64,000 nt of DNA from Roridomyces roridus (GCA_029378245.1 JARKIF010000024.1:186001-250000), one strand, 5' to 3'. Positions 23,565 through 35,241 are shown, counted from the stretch's first letter. The notes: generated by a model from the letters alone, not told the origin. Translations and numbers: made by a program.

Positions 23565-24150
23565 CCAACGCAGAAGCTGGCTCATCTTCACACGCGTAGT
23601 ATCGGTCCCGACTACTGGTCTCCCATCTCATTCTCCCGGCGCTTCGGGATTTGTCCTTGGATACGCAGATCCAAAAGTGAAATAGCATTTTTCCATAGCA
23701 TCCACTGTTCAGACCCTCAAGTTGAGCTGCCCTGGATTCGTCGACTGCGACAATTTCGACGCCTTGCTCGAAACCATCGAGAAAAACAGTTCCCTTTTTC
23801 CTGCCCTCCTGTCCCTGGAACTCAGCGACTGCATCACTAGCATTCCACTCCCGCCACTCGTTCAGATGCTCGAAAAGCTGAAGAACGAGCGCGCATCTCC
23901 CTTCGCCTCTTTCAAATTGTCCTTCGACGACTTCGTGCCCTTTTACGAGGAAGGAAGTGATCAGCGGATGAGCCGTCAACTCAGAATAATTCGACGTCTG
24001 CGCTCCGAGGGACTAGTGATTGAGATAGGGCCTTCACCGGTCAAGTGGTACAGCGACCGTCTCAAGTCTGAAATAGTAAGCTTTTCCAACTTCCTCGTCT
24101 CCGATAAACGCTCATTGTCTCTGTGTCTAATAAATTCAAGAAATATGTAG
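23565..24150 (+). pseudogene. F-box family 3' remnant
   Basis: Carries only the C-terminal LRR-like part. Near 23580-23690, in broken frames, are sequences equivalent to SHLHTLVIG and LTLPGLREL of the intact paralogue. From 23722 an open frame gives LLETIEKNSSLFPALLSLEL, then PPLVQMLEKLKNERASPFAS, and ends at a donor-like GTAAGC (24079) with a short last exon. The N-terminal F-box is absent. The remnant sits 94 nt after the P450 stop in the same orientation, so it is probably a truncated duplicate. Confidence 0.65.
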
Positions 24151-24466
24151 ACCGTTAGACTCCGACGATGAATCCATGTAATTAGAGAATCAAGTTTTCA
24201 AGCCTTCGGCGAATGATTAGTGAGCTCAGTTGGCTTGCGCGAATACTTATGCGAATCCTGGTGAACCTTGAAGCAAAGCCGCCCCGCAGACTCGTTGACG
24301 AAAAAAGGTGTATTGGAACTCGTGGAGTAATGCACGCAGAGTGAAATCGGGTAAAAGTGGATTGAAGTGAAACTCGTACAGTAGAAATGCACGCAAAGTG
24401 AAATCGAATCAGTCCTCGGTGTAATTCTGCAAAAAGTTGAATGAGCAATTACTGAGAGAGCTGGCG

Positions 24467-25936
24467 TCAAATTCGACGCACCAGAAGGCTGATTGTCGCC
24501 AAGGCGGCAACTACGGCAAAGTCTTCGTCTGCAGGCCCCTTCTCAAACCATTCGCGCTCAGAACCAACATCCACCTGCAACCCACCATCGCGCAAATCCC
24601 GGAGCTCTTTGAGAGATTGCTCGACCCGCCGATGAGCCGTTTCGAGCACGGTATCAAGCTTCCCCGGGGAAGACATTTTGAAGGCTCTGAGATGTGTACT
24701 GCGGCTTTCGTTCCTCCAATCCCGGAGCACCGAAACCAGAGTGGATAAATCGACCTGGATAGGCCCAGATTCCAGGATTTCGAGATCGGAAAGTGCGGGG
24801 AAGAGGTGATTTTCCTTCGACAGCACCTCCATCAGCAGTGAGAAGGAGTTACTGTCAAGGCCTCCGCAGTTGAGTTGGAGTTTTTGGATGGTATTCAAAC
24901 CGCACAGATGTTCCGAGATCGCGGCCGGATTGCACACAGAAAATGCGAGGGTGTGGAGCTGCAGAGAGCAGCCGGATCTGTCGAGCAGGCTCTTTACAGC
25001 TGGGCCGCAGTCCTCGATGTCTGAGCCCAACCGTAGTTCGCGGAGGCCAGGGAGAGTGAGGTGGGTAATGATGCTATAGTCGTGGCCAATGACCAAGGTG
25101 TGGAGATGGGAGAGAATGCGTGTCGGTGTGGTGGTCTCCCAATCCTCGTGGCAGCGCATCTCGAGAACCTGCAGATTCGGGGTATGCTCGAGGATCTCCA
25201 CACAAACGCGGACCAGCTCATTGGAGATGCGAAGATTGGTGAGTTGTTTCCATGGAAGGCAGGTCTCCCAGTGTTCCGGGAGTTCCGCCCCTTGCAAGGC
25301 CACATCCACGAGGCGCGGAGCATCTAGTGACTTGGGCAATGTCACCCCGGAGGAGACGGAAATTTTAGCGAGGTGAGGGAAGTGTCCCGGTAAGTCCACC
25401 GCGTCGAGTCCACAATGGAATCCATCATATTCGACGTCTGAGAAAGCCAGACTTTGCCACCGTGACGCGTGCTGGCTGATGAGGCGGAGAGTTTCGGCGT
25501 GAGCTGGATATGACGGGTCTGCCAAATTGATTCGGCCATCCAAAAGAAGCTTCCCAGCCCGAGAAATCCACAATTGCATCGCTGAGGCATGCGTTGGGGT
25601 AGCAGGCCTGAGACGGCGGGAGGCGTAGTTGCTCCAAACGCGACTCATAGAGATCGCCACCTCACGCCAGAGTGAGCAGACGTTGGTTAATACGAGAGGG
25701 GTGCAGCTGAGGTCATCGCAGTTCTCGTAGTACCGCAGGAAGATCTCTGCAGTGACCTCGTTTGGGAGGGTGAGGATTGGATACACCACGGCAGCCAGTT
25801 GCTCGTGAACAGTTTGGCGCTCGGTCTGTAGGAGCGCAATCTGGGAGTCGATGTAGGCTATTCGCTCCCGCAGTTGAGTAGCAATGCTGGGCATCGGGCA
25901 GAGACTCGATTTGGACTCGATGAGGGTCGGAGACAA
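24467..25936 (-). CDS. F-box/LRR-like protein, intact
   Basis: A single 489-codon frame. A second in-frame Met (residue 15, before PSIATQLRERIAYIDSQIAL) is an alternative start. Layout: a coiled coil (~20-45), the F-box core (VVYPILTLPNEVTAEIFLRY, TPLVLTNVCSLWREVAISMSRVW), then degenerate leucine-rich segments to the C-terminus. It should act as a substrate adaptor of an SCF ubiquitin ligase; the substrate is unknown. It is the only complete member of this family in the window and lies tail to tail with the remnant at 23565-24150. These families are large and turn over quickly in Agaricomycetes, so expression is uncertain. Confidence 0.8.
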   Translation of the reverse strand: MSPTLIESKSSLCPMPSIATQLRERIAYIDSQIALLQTERQTVHEQLAAVVYPILTLPNEVTAEIFLRYYENCDDLSCTPLVLTNVCSLWREVAISMSRVWSNYASRRLRPATPTHASAMQLWISRAGKLLLDGRINLADPSYPAHAETLRLISQHASRWQSLAFSDVEYDGFHCGLDAVDLPGHFPHLAKISVSSGVTLPKSLDAPRLVDVALQGAELPEHWETCLPWKQLTNLRISNELVRVCVEILEHTPNLQVLEMRCHEDWETTTPTRILSHLHTLVIGHDYSIITHLTLPGLRELRLGSDIEDCGPAVKSLLDRSGCSLQLHTLAFSVCNPAAISEHLCGLNTIQKLQLNCGGLDSNSFSLLMEVLSKENHLFPALSDLEILESGPIQVDLSTLVSVLRDWRNESRSTHLRAFKMSSPGKLDTVLETAHRRVEQSLKELRDLRDGGLQVDVGSEREWFEKGPADEDFAVVAALATISLLVRRI

Positions 25937-28062
25937 GTCGTGATCGGAGACAGATACGGATCACATGGCTCCCGCTTCTTCCTTTGTGAGCGCCCTGCTC
26001 TTAGCCCTTCTCTCGTATCCCTGGGCCCATTCCTCCTTCCATGCATCATCAACCGATCTACTGAAGCGACCACCATCCGGAAAAGAGACGAAAATGCTAG
26101 GTCCGTCGCCGGCTTCTGTCTTTTTCTTCCATCTGCTTACGCCCAGCTTAAGCGCTGACCAGAATGCATAATGACTTGTGCGGACGCGAATGGGGCACGA
26201 GGACGTTGTATCCTTGACCCCGAAGAGTTGCTTTGCCCGTGAGGGTCTCAGATGTCGACTCTCCAGCATCCGGCTTTGTGTCGGTGTCACTCTCAGACGC
26301 ACGGAAAACTTCAGCTCATCGTGACCTATGTGTGTGGGTCCCGCATCATTCCCGACTTGCTGGGTCCCAATGTATGTATCCCTTACCCGTCCTGTGTCCC
26401 GCTAATCCTCCTTCAGGGTACTTGGTCGTTCTTCTAGACGACAGGGCTACGTGGGACAACGCACATTCGGCCTACGCACGGCTCATCGTGCCACTCATCA
26501 CACCACTGAGCAGCGGACGGGTTCGTGAAGGACGTTTATCCGACGGTCATGTACGTCCGAATGTACGTCCAATGTGGCCTTCCTTACTCCTGGCTGACCC
26601 TCCCTTTCCAAGGCCTTTATATCCCGTGATCTACGAGAAAGGCCGTGTGTAGGACGGAGCGGCATCCAAGCTACACGATGCGCTGGGCTCGGGGAGACCA
26701 TCCTTTGGGGCGGAGGAAGACTGGCGACGGTACATATTCAATGCGTGCCCTCCTCCTGCTGAGCGTACTGACTCTGACTCTCCTCAGATACTCGACACAT
26801 CCGGCCTTGCTGGGCTCGGAATGCTTCGTCGTCGCTGTCGCTGCAAACTGGATGGAGGTCGCGGTCTCTTCGATCCTCGCGTTAGCATGGGTCCGGCACA
26901 TACCCACTCCTCCTACCTTACGCCCGTTGTTCCACTACCCGTCGCGATATCACCCCTCTCTCACCCCCGCCTCTCGCTTGGCAATCCTTACCCAGACACT
27001 CCCTCCGTCTCTACCCAGGATGAACCTCTCCTCTCCACCCACGGTCATTTCACCCTCCTCGTCCGAGCTACCGTTTCTCCGGACTCCTCCTCCACCACGC
27101 GCGACGTTCCTCCTCCCTCTGCCAATGCTCGCACGGGTGCCCGTGGTTTCGGCCATGAAGGCGCCCTTCTCCCACACCTCTGCCTCTCGCTTGGTAGTGC
27201 TGCGATTGTCGATCGCCAGGGATGCGGATGCGACTCGGAACGGCCACAGAGGCGTCTGACGTGCGTGATGCGTACCCGCGGCAGCCTCTGTCTGGGCCAC
27301 CGTTGCCTGTGCTCCTCCTCCACGCGCGGCATTCCTCCCCACACCTGACCCGTCTCTGCCCTCGGACTCCGTCTCTCGCTCCGCGGCTTTTCAGCTTCGT
27401 CGAGGCATACTGGCAGCGGCCGCAAACGGAAGAAGGAAGAGAAACGGCAGGCGAGGAATGCGACGCAGCATAAATGGCCCCTTTGCCAAGTCCGCGGGAC
27501 TGCGCTGTCCCATCCTCGCATCGAGCGGCTATCCTCCTTGTGCGAGCCATCGTTGCCCCGGGCTCGACAAGCATCTCGTGCCATGTCCGGGCGTATACGT
27601 ACCGCAGCGCAGCGACGATCGCTCCAGAACCGTCTCAGACCGTTTCCCGGTCGTCTCACGCCCTCGACACGACGGAACGCTTACCGATGACATATCGGCG
27701 ATTTGTCATTGGCACGCCTGCATCCTCCTGCATCGTGATCGAACGCCTTCGAACGCTTTGCGCTATTTCGGGAGGGTGACGAAGCAGGATAGGATAGAAT
27801 ATATTACACGGCACGGTCCGCTCATCGAACGCCGGTTTCCTGGGGATTTGAACGGCGCCGCTTTCCTTCGTCGTACACCACTTTCTTGTCCTCGGCTAGT
27901 TTCCGGTCAACATGCACATCATGCCTTTCCCGTGTATTCATTTCGGATCGCTACCGACTGCTTCCTGCGTGCTTAGAAAGCATCCCAATTTCTCCGAACG
28001 GTATGCGTAACATACGATGGGTCATTTCAGGTCGCAAGCCTCCGAGGTCCGAGGGTGGCAGC
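25937..28062. other. Pyrimidine-rich intergenic stretch, no recognised gene
   Basis: The segment from 26900 to 27450 is strongly C/T-rich on the plus strand and leaves long frames open on both strands (up to 204 codons). Their composition (Pro/Ser/Thr/Leu on plus, Arg/Gly/Glu on minus) is what biased DNA gives. No domain, intron structure or repeat terminus is visible. Confidence 0.45.
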
Positions 28063-28070
28063 TATATAAA
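28063..28070 (+). promoter_or_regulatory. TATA box of the FAD monooxygenase gene
   Basis: TATATAAA lies 47 nt before the chosen ATG, a normal spacing for a compact fungal promoter. Confidence 0.55.
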
Positions 28071-28116
28071 CGCCCTCGCGATCCGCCTTGCTTACTACCT
28101 ACCGACTTGCATTCCG

Positions 28117-30502
28117 ATGACTTCCAACGAGCAACCACTGGATGTGGCCACAAAGTGGCTCGCGTCTCTCCGCGGCGCTGTAGACGCGAAGGCATTTGCC
28201 GATCATTTTCTTCCGACTGGATGGTTGCGTGGTTAGTAGCCTTGCTCATTCGTATGCAATAACTTACCAACGAACGCCAAGATCTACTCTGTTTCTCGTG
28301 GGACTTCAAGTCCACGGCGGGGCGCGGCAAAATCGCAGAATTCCTGTCGGAGCCTTCTGGACCCAACGGGAAATCTCGCTTCCAGCAGGCGGGATTACGC
28401 GACTTTGAGCTCGACAAAAGCATTCTTCCCGCCAAGTTCGAGGTCCCTGGCAATCCGCCGCTCGAGGGAATGTCCGCGGCTTTCACCTTCGCTATCAGCT
28501 CCCCGCCAGCGATCGGGCGAGGATTTGTTCGCTTGCTTTCTGACGAGGACGGCGTGTGGCGCGCGTTCACGCTTTTCACCAATATGCAGGACCTCGTCGG
28601 CCACGAGGAGCCCACTGAGGGTATAGAAGGGTATTTTGGGACGACCTGGGAGGATGAGTACGCAAAGAAGATGGCTGAGATAGAGAACGATCCAACGGTT
28701 TTGATCGGTGAGCATTGTTTCTCTTTCGCTCGAGTCAGGCTAAACAGCTGCGCGTAGTTGGAGGCGGTCAAGGTGGCCTTATGTGTGCGGCCAGGTTCGG
28801 TAGGATGGGTATCCGCTCCTTGGTGGTCGAGAAGACTGCCCGGGTTGGAGATGTCTGGAGGAATCGGTAAGCCAGGTCTATTTTTTTCTTCTATGGTCGT
28901 TGAAATGTCCTCCAGCTACCCAAACCTCTCACTTCACACCACGATACATCCTTCAACTGGCAAGTACCTACAGTTTCTTTCGTCTTTCCATGTATAATTT
29001 TTCTCTATCCAGTGTTGTATCAGCCATGGCCGTGAGTTCGCACCTCCAGGTTGACCTTGAATCTCATCATCACTAGGAAAACATATCCCAAGTTCCTTCC
29101 CCGAGACAAGATCGCCGACTTCCTCGAAGGCTACGCAGTCGGGCAAGAACTTAATGTATGGCTCTCAAGCACCGTCCTCCCCACTCCGACGTACGACCCC
29201 TCCACGGGACGGTGGACTGTGGAAATCGACCGTGCAGGGAAGCGGGTTTGCATCACGCCCAAACATATCGTGTTCGCGACTGGAATCGGGGCGCCGAAAG
29301 CCCCTAGCTGGCCTGGAATGGACAGTTTTGCGGGAACGATGTATCATTCTGACAAACACAGGGGTGCGGCGCCGTTCAAGGGAAAGAGGGTTGTGGTCGT
29401 GGGCGCCGTAAGTAGGCTTTTTACCCCTCGAGTACACCGCTGATGACCTCTCCTTCCAGTGCAACGCCGGTAGCGACATTGCCGAAGATTTCGTCGTCAA
29501 GGGTGCTGCCGAAGTTGGTATACAACACCTCCTTCTGTATACGATTTCTGACGCTCGCCGCAGGTGACCATGGTCCAACGCAGCGCGACATGTGTCTTTT
29601 CTTCCTCCACATACGAAAAGTTCAGCCCGCCAGGCGATAAACTGCCCATCGTCGAGGACATGGACCTCGTCAACAATTCGATGCCACCCGCCCTGAATGT
29701 GGAGCTGGCGAACCGCGGCTTGGAAAGTTTCAAGGATTGCGATCGGGAACTGTTTGACGGGTTGCAGAAAGCGGGATTCAAATTGACTTGGCAGATGAAT
29801 CCGGGTGGGCCGGAGGTTTCGCCTCTTGCCTTTTTTTACAACGTGAGTGCTTTGAATGTCAGTTGTGCCGATTTTTCATGCGGGATCTATTGAAGCGAAT
29901 CGCCTCTGGAACCAGTGAGTACTTTGAAGTCCGTGAGCGCACACTAACCTTCCTAGTGCTCGACATGGGCAACGCGCAACTGATTGTGGATGGAAACATC
30001 AAGGCGAGTCTTGGATACACAGTTGGTTGATTCGGAGCCAACCTCGACGTCAACAGATCAAGCAAGGTGTTGAGATTGAGAGGATTGAATCCGCCGGGTT
30101 GGTCTTTGTCGACGGATCGAAGCTCGAGGCAGACGTGATCGTGCTTGCGTGCGTCCTCACTATTCAATTCATGCACAAATGCGACACTCACTGTATCCGC
30201 AGAACGGGCTACTACCCAATCATCAAGAGCGTCGCCTCCATCATGGGCGAAGGCATCAAGGATCTCATCGGACAGCACATCTTCGGCTTAGACGAACCCG
30301 GCTTGGAGCTCAAAAATTGCTACCGACCAACAGGAGCCCCTGGCGTTTGGGTTACGCCGGGTGCATTCCCACAGGCGCGTTTTTTGAGCAAACATTTGGT
30401 GTGTAGTGGTCCCCCTGTGCTTCTTGACGAAGTGTGAATGTTTTTGGTTTGCAGGCGATACAGATCAAGGCGGAGGAGTTGGGGCTGAAAACAAGGGCTT
30501 GA
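28117..30502 (+). CDS. FAD/NAD(P)-dependent flavin monooxygenase (13 exons, 592 aa)
   Basis: Exons: 28117-28231, 28282-28707, 28758-28866, 28916-28959, 29013-29031, 29077-29407, 29460-29513, 29564-29842, 29896-29914, 29957-30003, 30057-30148, 30203-30398, 30455-30502. After an N-terminal region of ~175 aa that may be an NTF2-like fold come the FAD Rossmann motif VGGGQGGL (~180-187), an aromatic segment LYQPWPKTYPKF, a substrate-side motif around HRGAAPFKGK, the NADPH-binding VVVVGACNAGS (~343-353), and VIVLATGYY near the C-terminus. Such proteins insert one oxygen atom (N- or S-oxidation or Baeyer-Villiger type); the substrate is unknown. Two introns (28960-29012 and 30004-30056) must use GC donors to keep family sequence. 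A TATA box is at 28063. No damage is seen. Confidence 0.85.
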
Positions 30503-31020
30503 AAGGATTTGAGGGAAAAGTATATAGAGGCGCCATGTGTGGTTGGCAAAGTACGACGAATAGAAAGCACACGCTACGTTTCAGAGTATCGCCCAAGGCA
30601 GTGATGAGCTAAATGATATACCTCGAGCGCGAGAACTAAACCCACCGCTCAACCCAGGCCTCGTCTAGTCGTGAAAACTTGATACTCACAGTTAGTGTAG
30701 CTGACATTTGGACTCGAATACACCCTGGGAAATCGCGCTCCTCAGCTCCGACGTCTCTCCAAATTCCCACCGGTGGCCTGTTCGATCCGGGCGCCGTGCA
30801 TGCGCCAGGGTGTTTATCGAGTAATTTTCTTTGTTTTTGCTCATCCGACCCGTGGCGGGTCTTTTTTTTTCTCGTCTCACTTTTAAACGAATGTCTGGAC
30901 GACAAACGGAGGGGACACGCGTCCCAAATACGGGGTGGGATGTCGGATTCCTCCGGTTCACCGTTGTCAAACTGTGGTGGCCAGCCGACTTGTTAAAAAA
31001 CGGCCTCGGAGCCTGGAGGA
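30503..31020. other. Intergenic, no recognisable gene
   Basis: 3' flank of the monooxygenase. A T-run (30866-30874) precedes the tRNA-like repeat at 31022. Read on the minus strand, that repeat would end here, so the T-run could be the tail of that SINE. Confidence 0.4.
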
Positions 31021-31021
31021 T

Positions 31022-31235
31022 GGATATACCACTGAGTGGAGTCGAACCAGAGATTTTACCCTTGGTAAATCCAGCGTATGAATCGAGCTGCACACCATCT
31101 ACTTAATAGTTGGCGAATACAGATCAGAAAATGGAATCAGACAACTTTGAACTGTGAGCTGCCATCGCAGATGTATCACGCAGCCCCAAAATCCAGCCAT
31201 TTAAGCCCCACTCCAACTCAATCTCTAGTCCCAAT
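31022..31235 (-). repeat. tRNA-like SINE copy, family 2
   Basis: On the minus strand a T-arm-like TCTGGTTCGACTCC (31033-31050) is preceded by an anticodon-arm-like ACCAAGGGTAAAAT and by GATTCATACGCTGGAT. Further upstream, TTAAATGGCTGGATTTTGGG and GAGATTGAGTTGGAGTGGGG (31180-31225) match the copy at 33474-33605. Unlike family 1, the head contains no TCGGAC acceptor. Confidence 0.55.
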
Positions 31236-31782
31236 CGGATCAAATGACACATTCGCACGACGAAAAGTGCCGTAAGCCATCACCGCTCTTCGACCCAAAC
31301 CACCATCTCGCATCTGGGGCGAGTTGGATTGCCTTCTGAATGCTGATAAAGATGTCTTGTGAAACCCGCCTGTCTCCCCGGCTCTCTACTCTTTCAATCG
31401 ACACATCGACATCTCGTTTCTGACGACGTTCTCCGATTCTTTCTCTCAAGTCTGCACATTGGCGAACATGGAATGAAGATTAATTCGGCTCGGCGACAAT
31501 TCAAAATGCGCTCGAATCCTCTTGAATCCTCCCTCTGGTTCGCCTCCCTTCCGCGTTCCCCGTCCTCGCTCTCGATGGGCATGTCTCCAGTCGGTTTACT
31601 TGAAATCATCTCCGGAGGCTCGAGTCGGTGGGTTGAATCAACTTCACCCCTTCTTACCATTTCCCTGTCAATTTTTGTGCGTTGAATGTCTCTGTTTCAT
31701 CTCCGATTCTAATTTCTGACTCGGATACTGGCATCCCATGGAACCAACGAATATGAATACAGTCAAGAAAGCGTACTAGTCT
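31236..31782. other. Intergenic, no recognisable gene
   Basis: Short frames only (up to 108 codons), without family resemblance. This is the 3' flank of the hydrolase gene on the minus strand. Confidence 0.45.
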
Positions 31783-33017
31783 TCACGTACACGCCGCGAT
31801 GAGACGATCAAGCAGCAACGGCGTCAGCATCCCCAACCTATCCTCCTTCTCCCCCGCCGCAAAATCCAAAAACATATCCACATGCAGCCCACCGGGCTGT
31901 ACCACCACCTCAACCTTCCCATGATTCTTCTTAATGATCTCACCAAACACCAAGATATCATCGCGCAAACACTCTTTCTCGCCAGCTGTGATGACGATGG
32001 AATCCACCACTCGCTCAGCGCCTTCGAACCACCCCGAGGGAGCCTTCATCGCCTCTGCGAACGCAAGGTACTCGTCGGGAAACCCTTGAGTGATGCGCCT
32101 TCCGAGCCAAACGAGCACCTCCTTGTTCACACAATCGATTTTGTCGTTCTCGTCGTGCGAGGCTGTCTCGCCGAGGAGCCCGGTCCACGGGGAGAGCGGG
32201 TACACCGCGCGGATGGGCTCGGCTAGAGTGAGCACGGGGACGGAGGGGTGTGGGTGGAGGACGTGTGAGAGGAGTTGTAGGGCTAAATGTCCACCGGCCG
32301 AGTCGCCGGCGATTTGGAGGTGGCTGGGCTTTAAACCTGCCGCGAAGAGGAGTTGAATGGCTTGGCATAGTTGGTTGAGTGGTGTTGGGAAGTCCACATC
32401 GGGCCATAAGGCTTCGTACCGCCAAGTTGAGCATTTTTTCTCAGCGTACGGGCAGGGACTCACAATATTGCAGGACGGCTATTCCTGGCATCAATCCCTT
32501 CTTCTCCATTTGCAAGCGGACGTAGTTCCAGAACGATATATGCGCGGACGTTGCGGGGAAAGCGAAGCCGCCGCCTGAATACCAGCCAGTGCGTGAGCCT
32601 CTGAATTTATATAATTATCCAGACAAGTCACTCACCATGGAGCACCAAGATGACATTCTCCACCCGTCTCGGGCCAACCCAGAGCAAGCGCGCTGCGGGC
32701 TCACCGCCGAGTTCGTCCACGACGAGAGGCATCCCATTCTTTCCCATCCACTCCTTGTACACGTCAAAAGTACTCCCCACACCTTGTTTGCTCTCGAGCG
32801 CAGGGATGGATGAGGCGTTGGTGTTGTACCTGTCGATCGAGTCATAGACGATGCGTCGCAGGCTGCGGTGTTTGTTGTATGGTGCGTAGGTCGTTGTGAG
32901 TGTTTCCCACACGACTACTGCGGCTGGCGGGAGGGTGAGATGAACGAATAAAACCATAAGTGGTGTGTACTCACGCAAGTGCGCGTAGCTCCAGAGGGAT
33001 TGCAATATCGACGCCAT
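31783..33017 (-). CDS. Alpha/beta-hydrolase, HSL/steryl-acetyl-hydrolase-like (4 exons, 356 aa)
   Basis: Read as complement(31783..32411, 32464..32574, 32636..32923, 32975..33017), all GT-AG. The start MASILQSLW at 33017 gives an N-terminal hydrophobic segment; an upstream in-frame Met would lengthen the protein but passes the TATA box. The motif HGGGF (~110-114) forms the oxyanion hole and is created by splicing. AGDSAGGH (nucleophile Ser ~185) and GGLHVDMF (likely catalytic His) complete the triad with an acidic residue near ECLRDD. The fold-3/HSL family cleaves carboxyl esters such as acetylated sterols or small metabolites. It is convergent with the FAD monooxygenase, 1.3 kb away, and could act in the same pathway. 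It is intact. Confidence 0.85.
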
Positions 33018-33056
33018 GAGCGAGGGCGGGGTGTGGGGTGCGTGCGTGGAATCCCG

Positions 33057-33063
33057 CTTTATA
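33057..33063 (-). promoter_or_regulatory. TATA box of the alpha/beta-hydrolase gene
   Basis: TATAAAG on the minus strand, 40 nt upstream of the chosen ATG. It argues against starting the protein further upstream. Confidence 0.5.
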
Positions 33064-33305
33064 ATGCCTCTCAGGCTGCTCATGTGGCGTGCGCTATAGA
33101 TAATTGCATTACCCACGATCCTGGGATACCAATGGTCAGCCGTTTGTTTGAATTGGCGTACACGCAGCCATCGGATGCAGATGAAGGACATTACCTCAAC
33201 AAAACCGGGTTGGGCTAACCTACACGACAGAGTAGATTGACTTTTCCATCACAGGCTGCTTCATTCACCCCACTTCTCGTGCAGAGTGAATATATCCCCC
33301 GGCAA

Positions 33306-33326
33306 GGTTCGAACTTTGTTCGAACC
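33306..33326. repeat. Perfect 9-bp hairpin made of two B-box sequences
   Basis: GGTTCGAAC, a 3-nt TTT spacer, and GTTCGAACC. Each arm is a Pol III B-box-like core. It lies 150 nt from a family 2 tRNA-like SINE and may mark a head-to-head junction of two SINE fragments. Confidence 0.4.
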
Positions 33327-33473
33327 AACGCAAAATCCAGCCGATGGCAGTGCACGGATCAAAAACGCCGAGAGACGCTCAGATCGGTGGGAGGGATCCC
33401 GGATCCGACCCTTGTCTCTGCAAAGCCAGCGCGGTGTTATAAAAAAAAGCTGTTTGGCGAGGCACGACTGAAA

Positions 33474-33605
33474 TTACCGCTGACTGGAATCGAACCAGAC
33501 ATTTCACCCTCAGGGTTGTAACATCCAGGGGATGAATCGAGGTACTAGGGATCAGAAAATGAGTCCACAAATCCAACCATTTAGGCCCCATTCCTACTCA
33601 ATCTC
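33474..33605 (-). repeat. tRNA-like SINE copy, family 2
   Basis: Minus-strand relative of 31022-31235: GATTGAGTAGGAATGGGG, AAATGGTTGGATTTGTGGA, CTCGATTCATCCCCTGGATG, then a T-arm TCTGGTTCGATTCCAGTCAG. An eight-T run follows at 33441-33448 (A-run on plus), consistent with a Pol III terminator. Confidence 0.6.
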
Positions 33606-34047
33606 CATCCCCTGCGCGCGAAGCGCAGCAAGGTCAGCAAGCGCCCGGATGATCTTACCTCCGGTCGTCGATTGATGTAGAGCTCATGCTGCGTGGGTGG
33701 GGGTGTGTGAGTGCGATATACTGTCAGACACCCAGGCTACCTTATATTTACCGTTCAATTGACCCATCGCGTCGATACCCGTGTAGTTGGCGGTGTTGAG
33801 GAGTATGTCTGCATGTAAGTAATTCAGATTCCTAGGAAGTCCATCCCGATTTATCCGATAAAAGAGTTTCGCCGCTCAGGGAGCCAACAGCGTTGAGGGG
33901 ATTCGGCCGCCAAGTCGCGGAGTATGCCAATAATTGAAATCCCTAGAAACTCCACGCCAATGTGTCCGATGAAAGGGTCTAGCCGCTCTTCAGCGCTGTT
34001 TGGAAGTACATGTAGTGGGTGACAGCGTAGTGTACCGAGTACGAGCT
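33606..34047. other. Spacer, no recognisable gene
   Basis: Contains two diverged direct copies of a sequence around GAAATCC/GATTCCTAG, AGTCCATCCCGATTTATCCG and AGGGTCTAGCCGCT (about 33825-33880 and 33930-33985), a small local duplication. No coding frame. Confidence 0.35.
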
Positions 34048-34321
34048 TTAACTCTCAGTTTGGCAGCACATTCTTGAAAGGCAGAGATGCGAGCAAGATG
34101 CGAAAAGGGGCCCGGGAATACAAGTCGCCCCGCTCACTTCCAAGGTGAAGTACGACGCGAGCGCAGGAAGTATTACGTCTGAAGACGAGGCCGGATGTAG
34201 GACTGTGTCGATCCGAAAAGGGACACCGCCGACACAAGAAAGCCTCGATTGCAGGAGATCCACGAGGTCTGACTCTGGGTAGTAGACCATTTGCTGCTCT
34301 CGACCGAGATGAGGCCACAGA

Positions 34322-35170
34322 TTCCGAGTCTTAAAAATTTATTTTTAAGCTCGGTCTTATCGGCCCGTTTCCCGCGAGAATGGGGTCAATTTTTTTCGAT
34401 GACGTCAATGTCGTGCGGGAGTTTGATTTCTATTTAAGGTAATTATAGGGATCTTTTGGCTCTTTTTGGGAGCCTCTCAGTCAGTTGTTCTTACTCTCTG
34501 CGCATGGATCTCTCTTCCCCGCCCGCCGACGTGTTAGGATCTCCACCGACGGTCAATGGTAGCGGAACGGAAACGGAGCTTAGTTTGACAGCCGTTGACA
34601 GTAGTTGACAGTTCCGTTGACGGCCCGGGCTTCATCTTGCTTCAAACCACCACGCCTTGACCACGCCCGCTCGATATCCATTTCCGCTGGCCCTCCAGGC
34701 AACAAACTTTGATACTCTGGCTGATTTGACCTCTCTTCTCACTGGCAGACTGCAGTTCTTTACCTTTAATAAGGTCATCCTGTCCAAATCCGCCTCAAAT
34801 CATCCGAAGGCGTCCTCTGTATCGACGTTAAGTTGACAAGCACTCCCCAGCCGGGTGAATCTGCATGAATGTCTTCTCTGATACATCATATCCTCCCTCC
34901 TCTCAATATCCCCATGGCCAGTATGTGACAATGTCTGCTTTGAGAGGCTCATGTTTTCAAGTTTTCTCTGTCCTCGTTGCTCGAAATCAAATCATTGCCC
35001 TCATCTCATCCATTGTCCTTGCTGCTAGTACCGGGCTGCACTGGCAGGTCTTCCCGTCCTCTCTCCATACCCCTCATGCGCGCACAGAATTGAAGGACCC
35101 CAAAAGGACCCACTCAAAGGCTACTGGACTCGGATTGCCATGCGCAAGCAATGGCCCTTAAAAGCAGGTA
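34322..35170 (+). repeat. Dispersed repeat, copy 2
   Basis: Starts TTCCGAGTCTTAAAAATTTA with AAGCTCGGTCTTATCGGCCC and ends CAATGGCCCTTAAAAGCAGGT, matching the copy at 7045-7664 at both ends. The interior is longer (849 versus 620 nt). It sits within the F-box pseudogene, so it inserted into, or replaced part of, that gene. Confidence 0.65.
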
Positions 35171-35241
35171 ATGGAGATAGTGTACCAAGATTTCAGAGGT
35201 TATGTCGAGGGGAAGATTGAGGACTGGGTATCCGACTGGAA

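Noticed and set aside
26645..27659. Frames of 168-204 codons on both strands
   Set aside because: Pyrimidine-rich low-complexity DNA explains them; no family resemblance.
7045..35170. LTR retrotransposon with the two related repeats as LTRs
   Set aside because: The copies are in opposite orientation, 27 kb apart, and have no TG...CA ends, primer-binding site or gag/pol frames between them.
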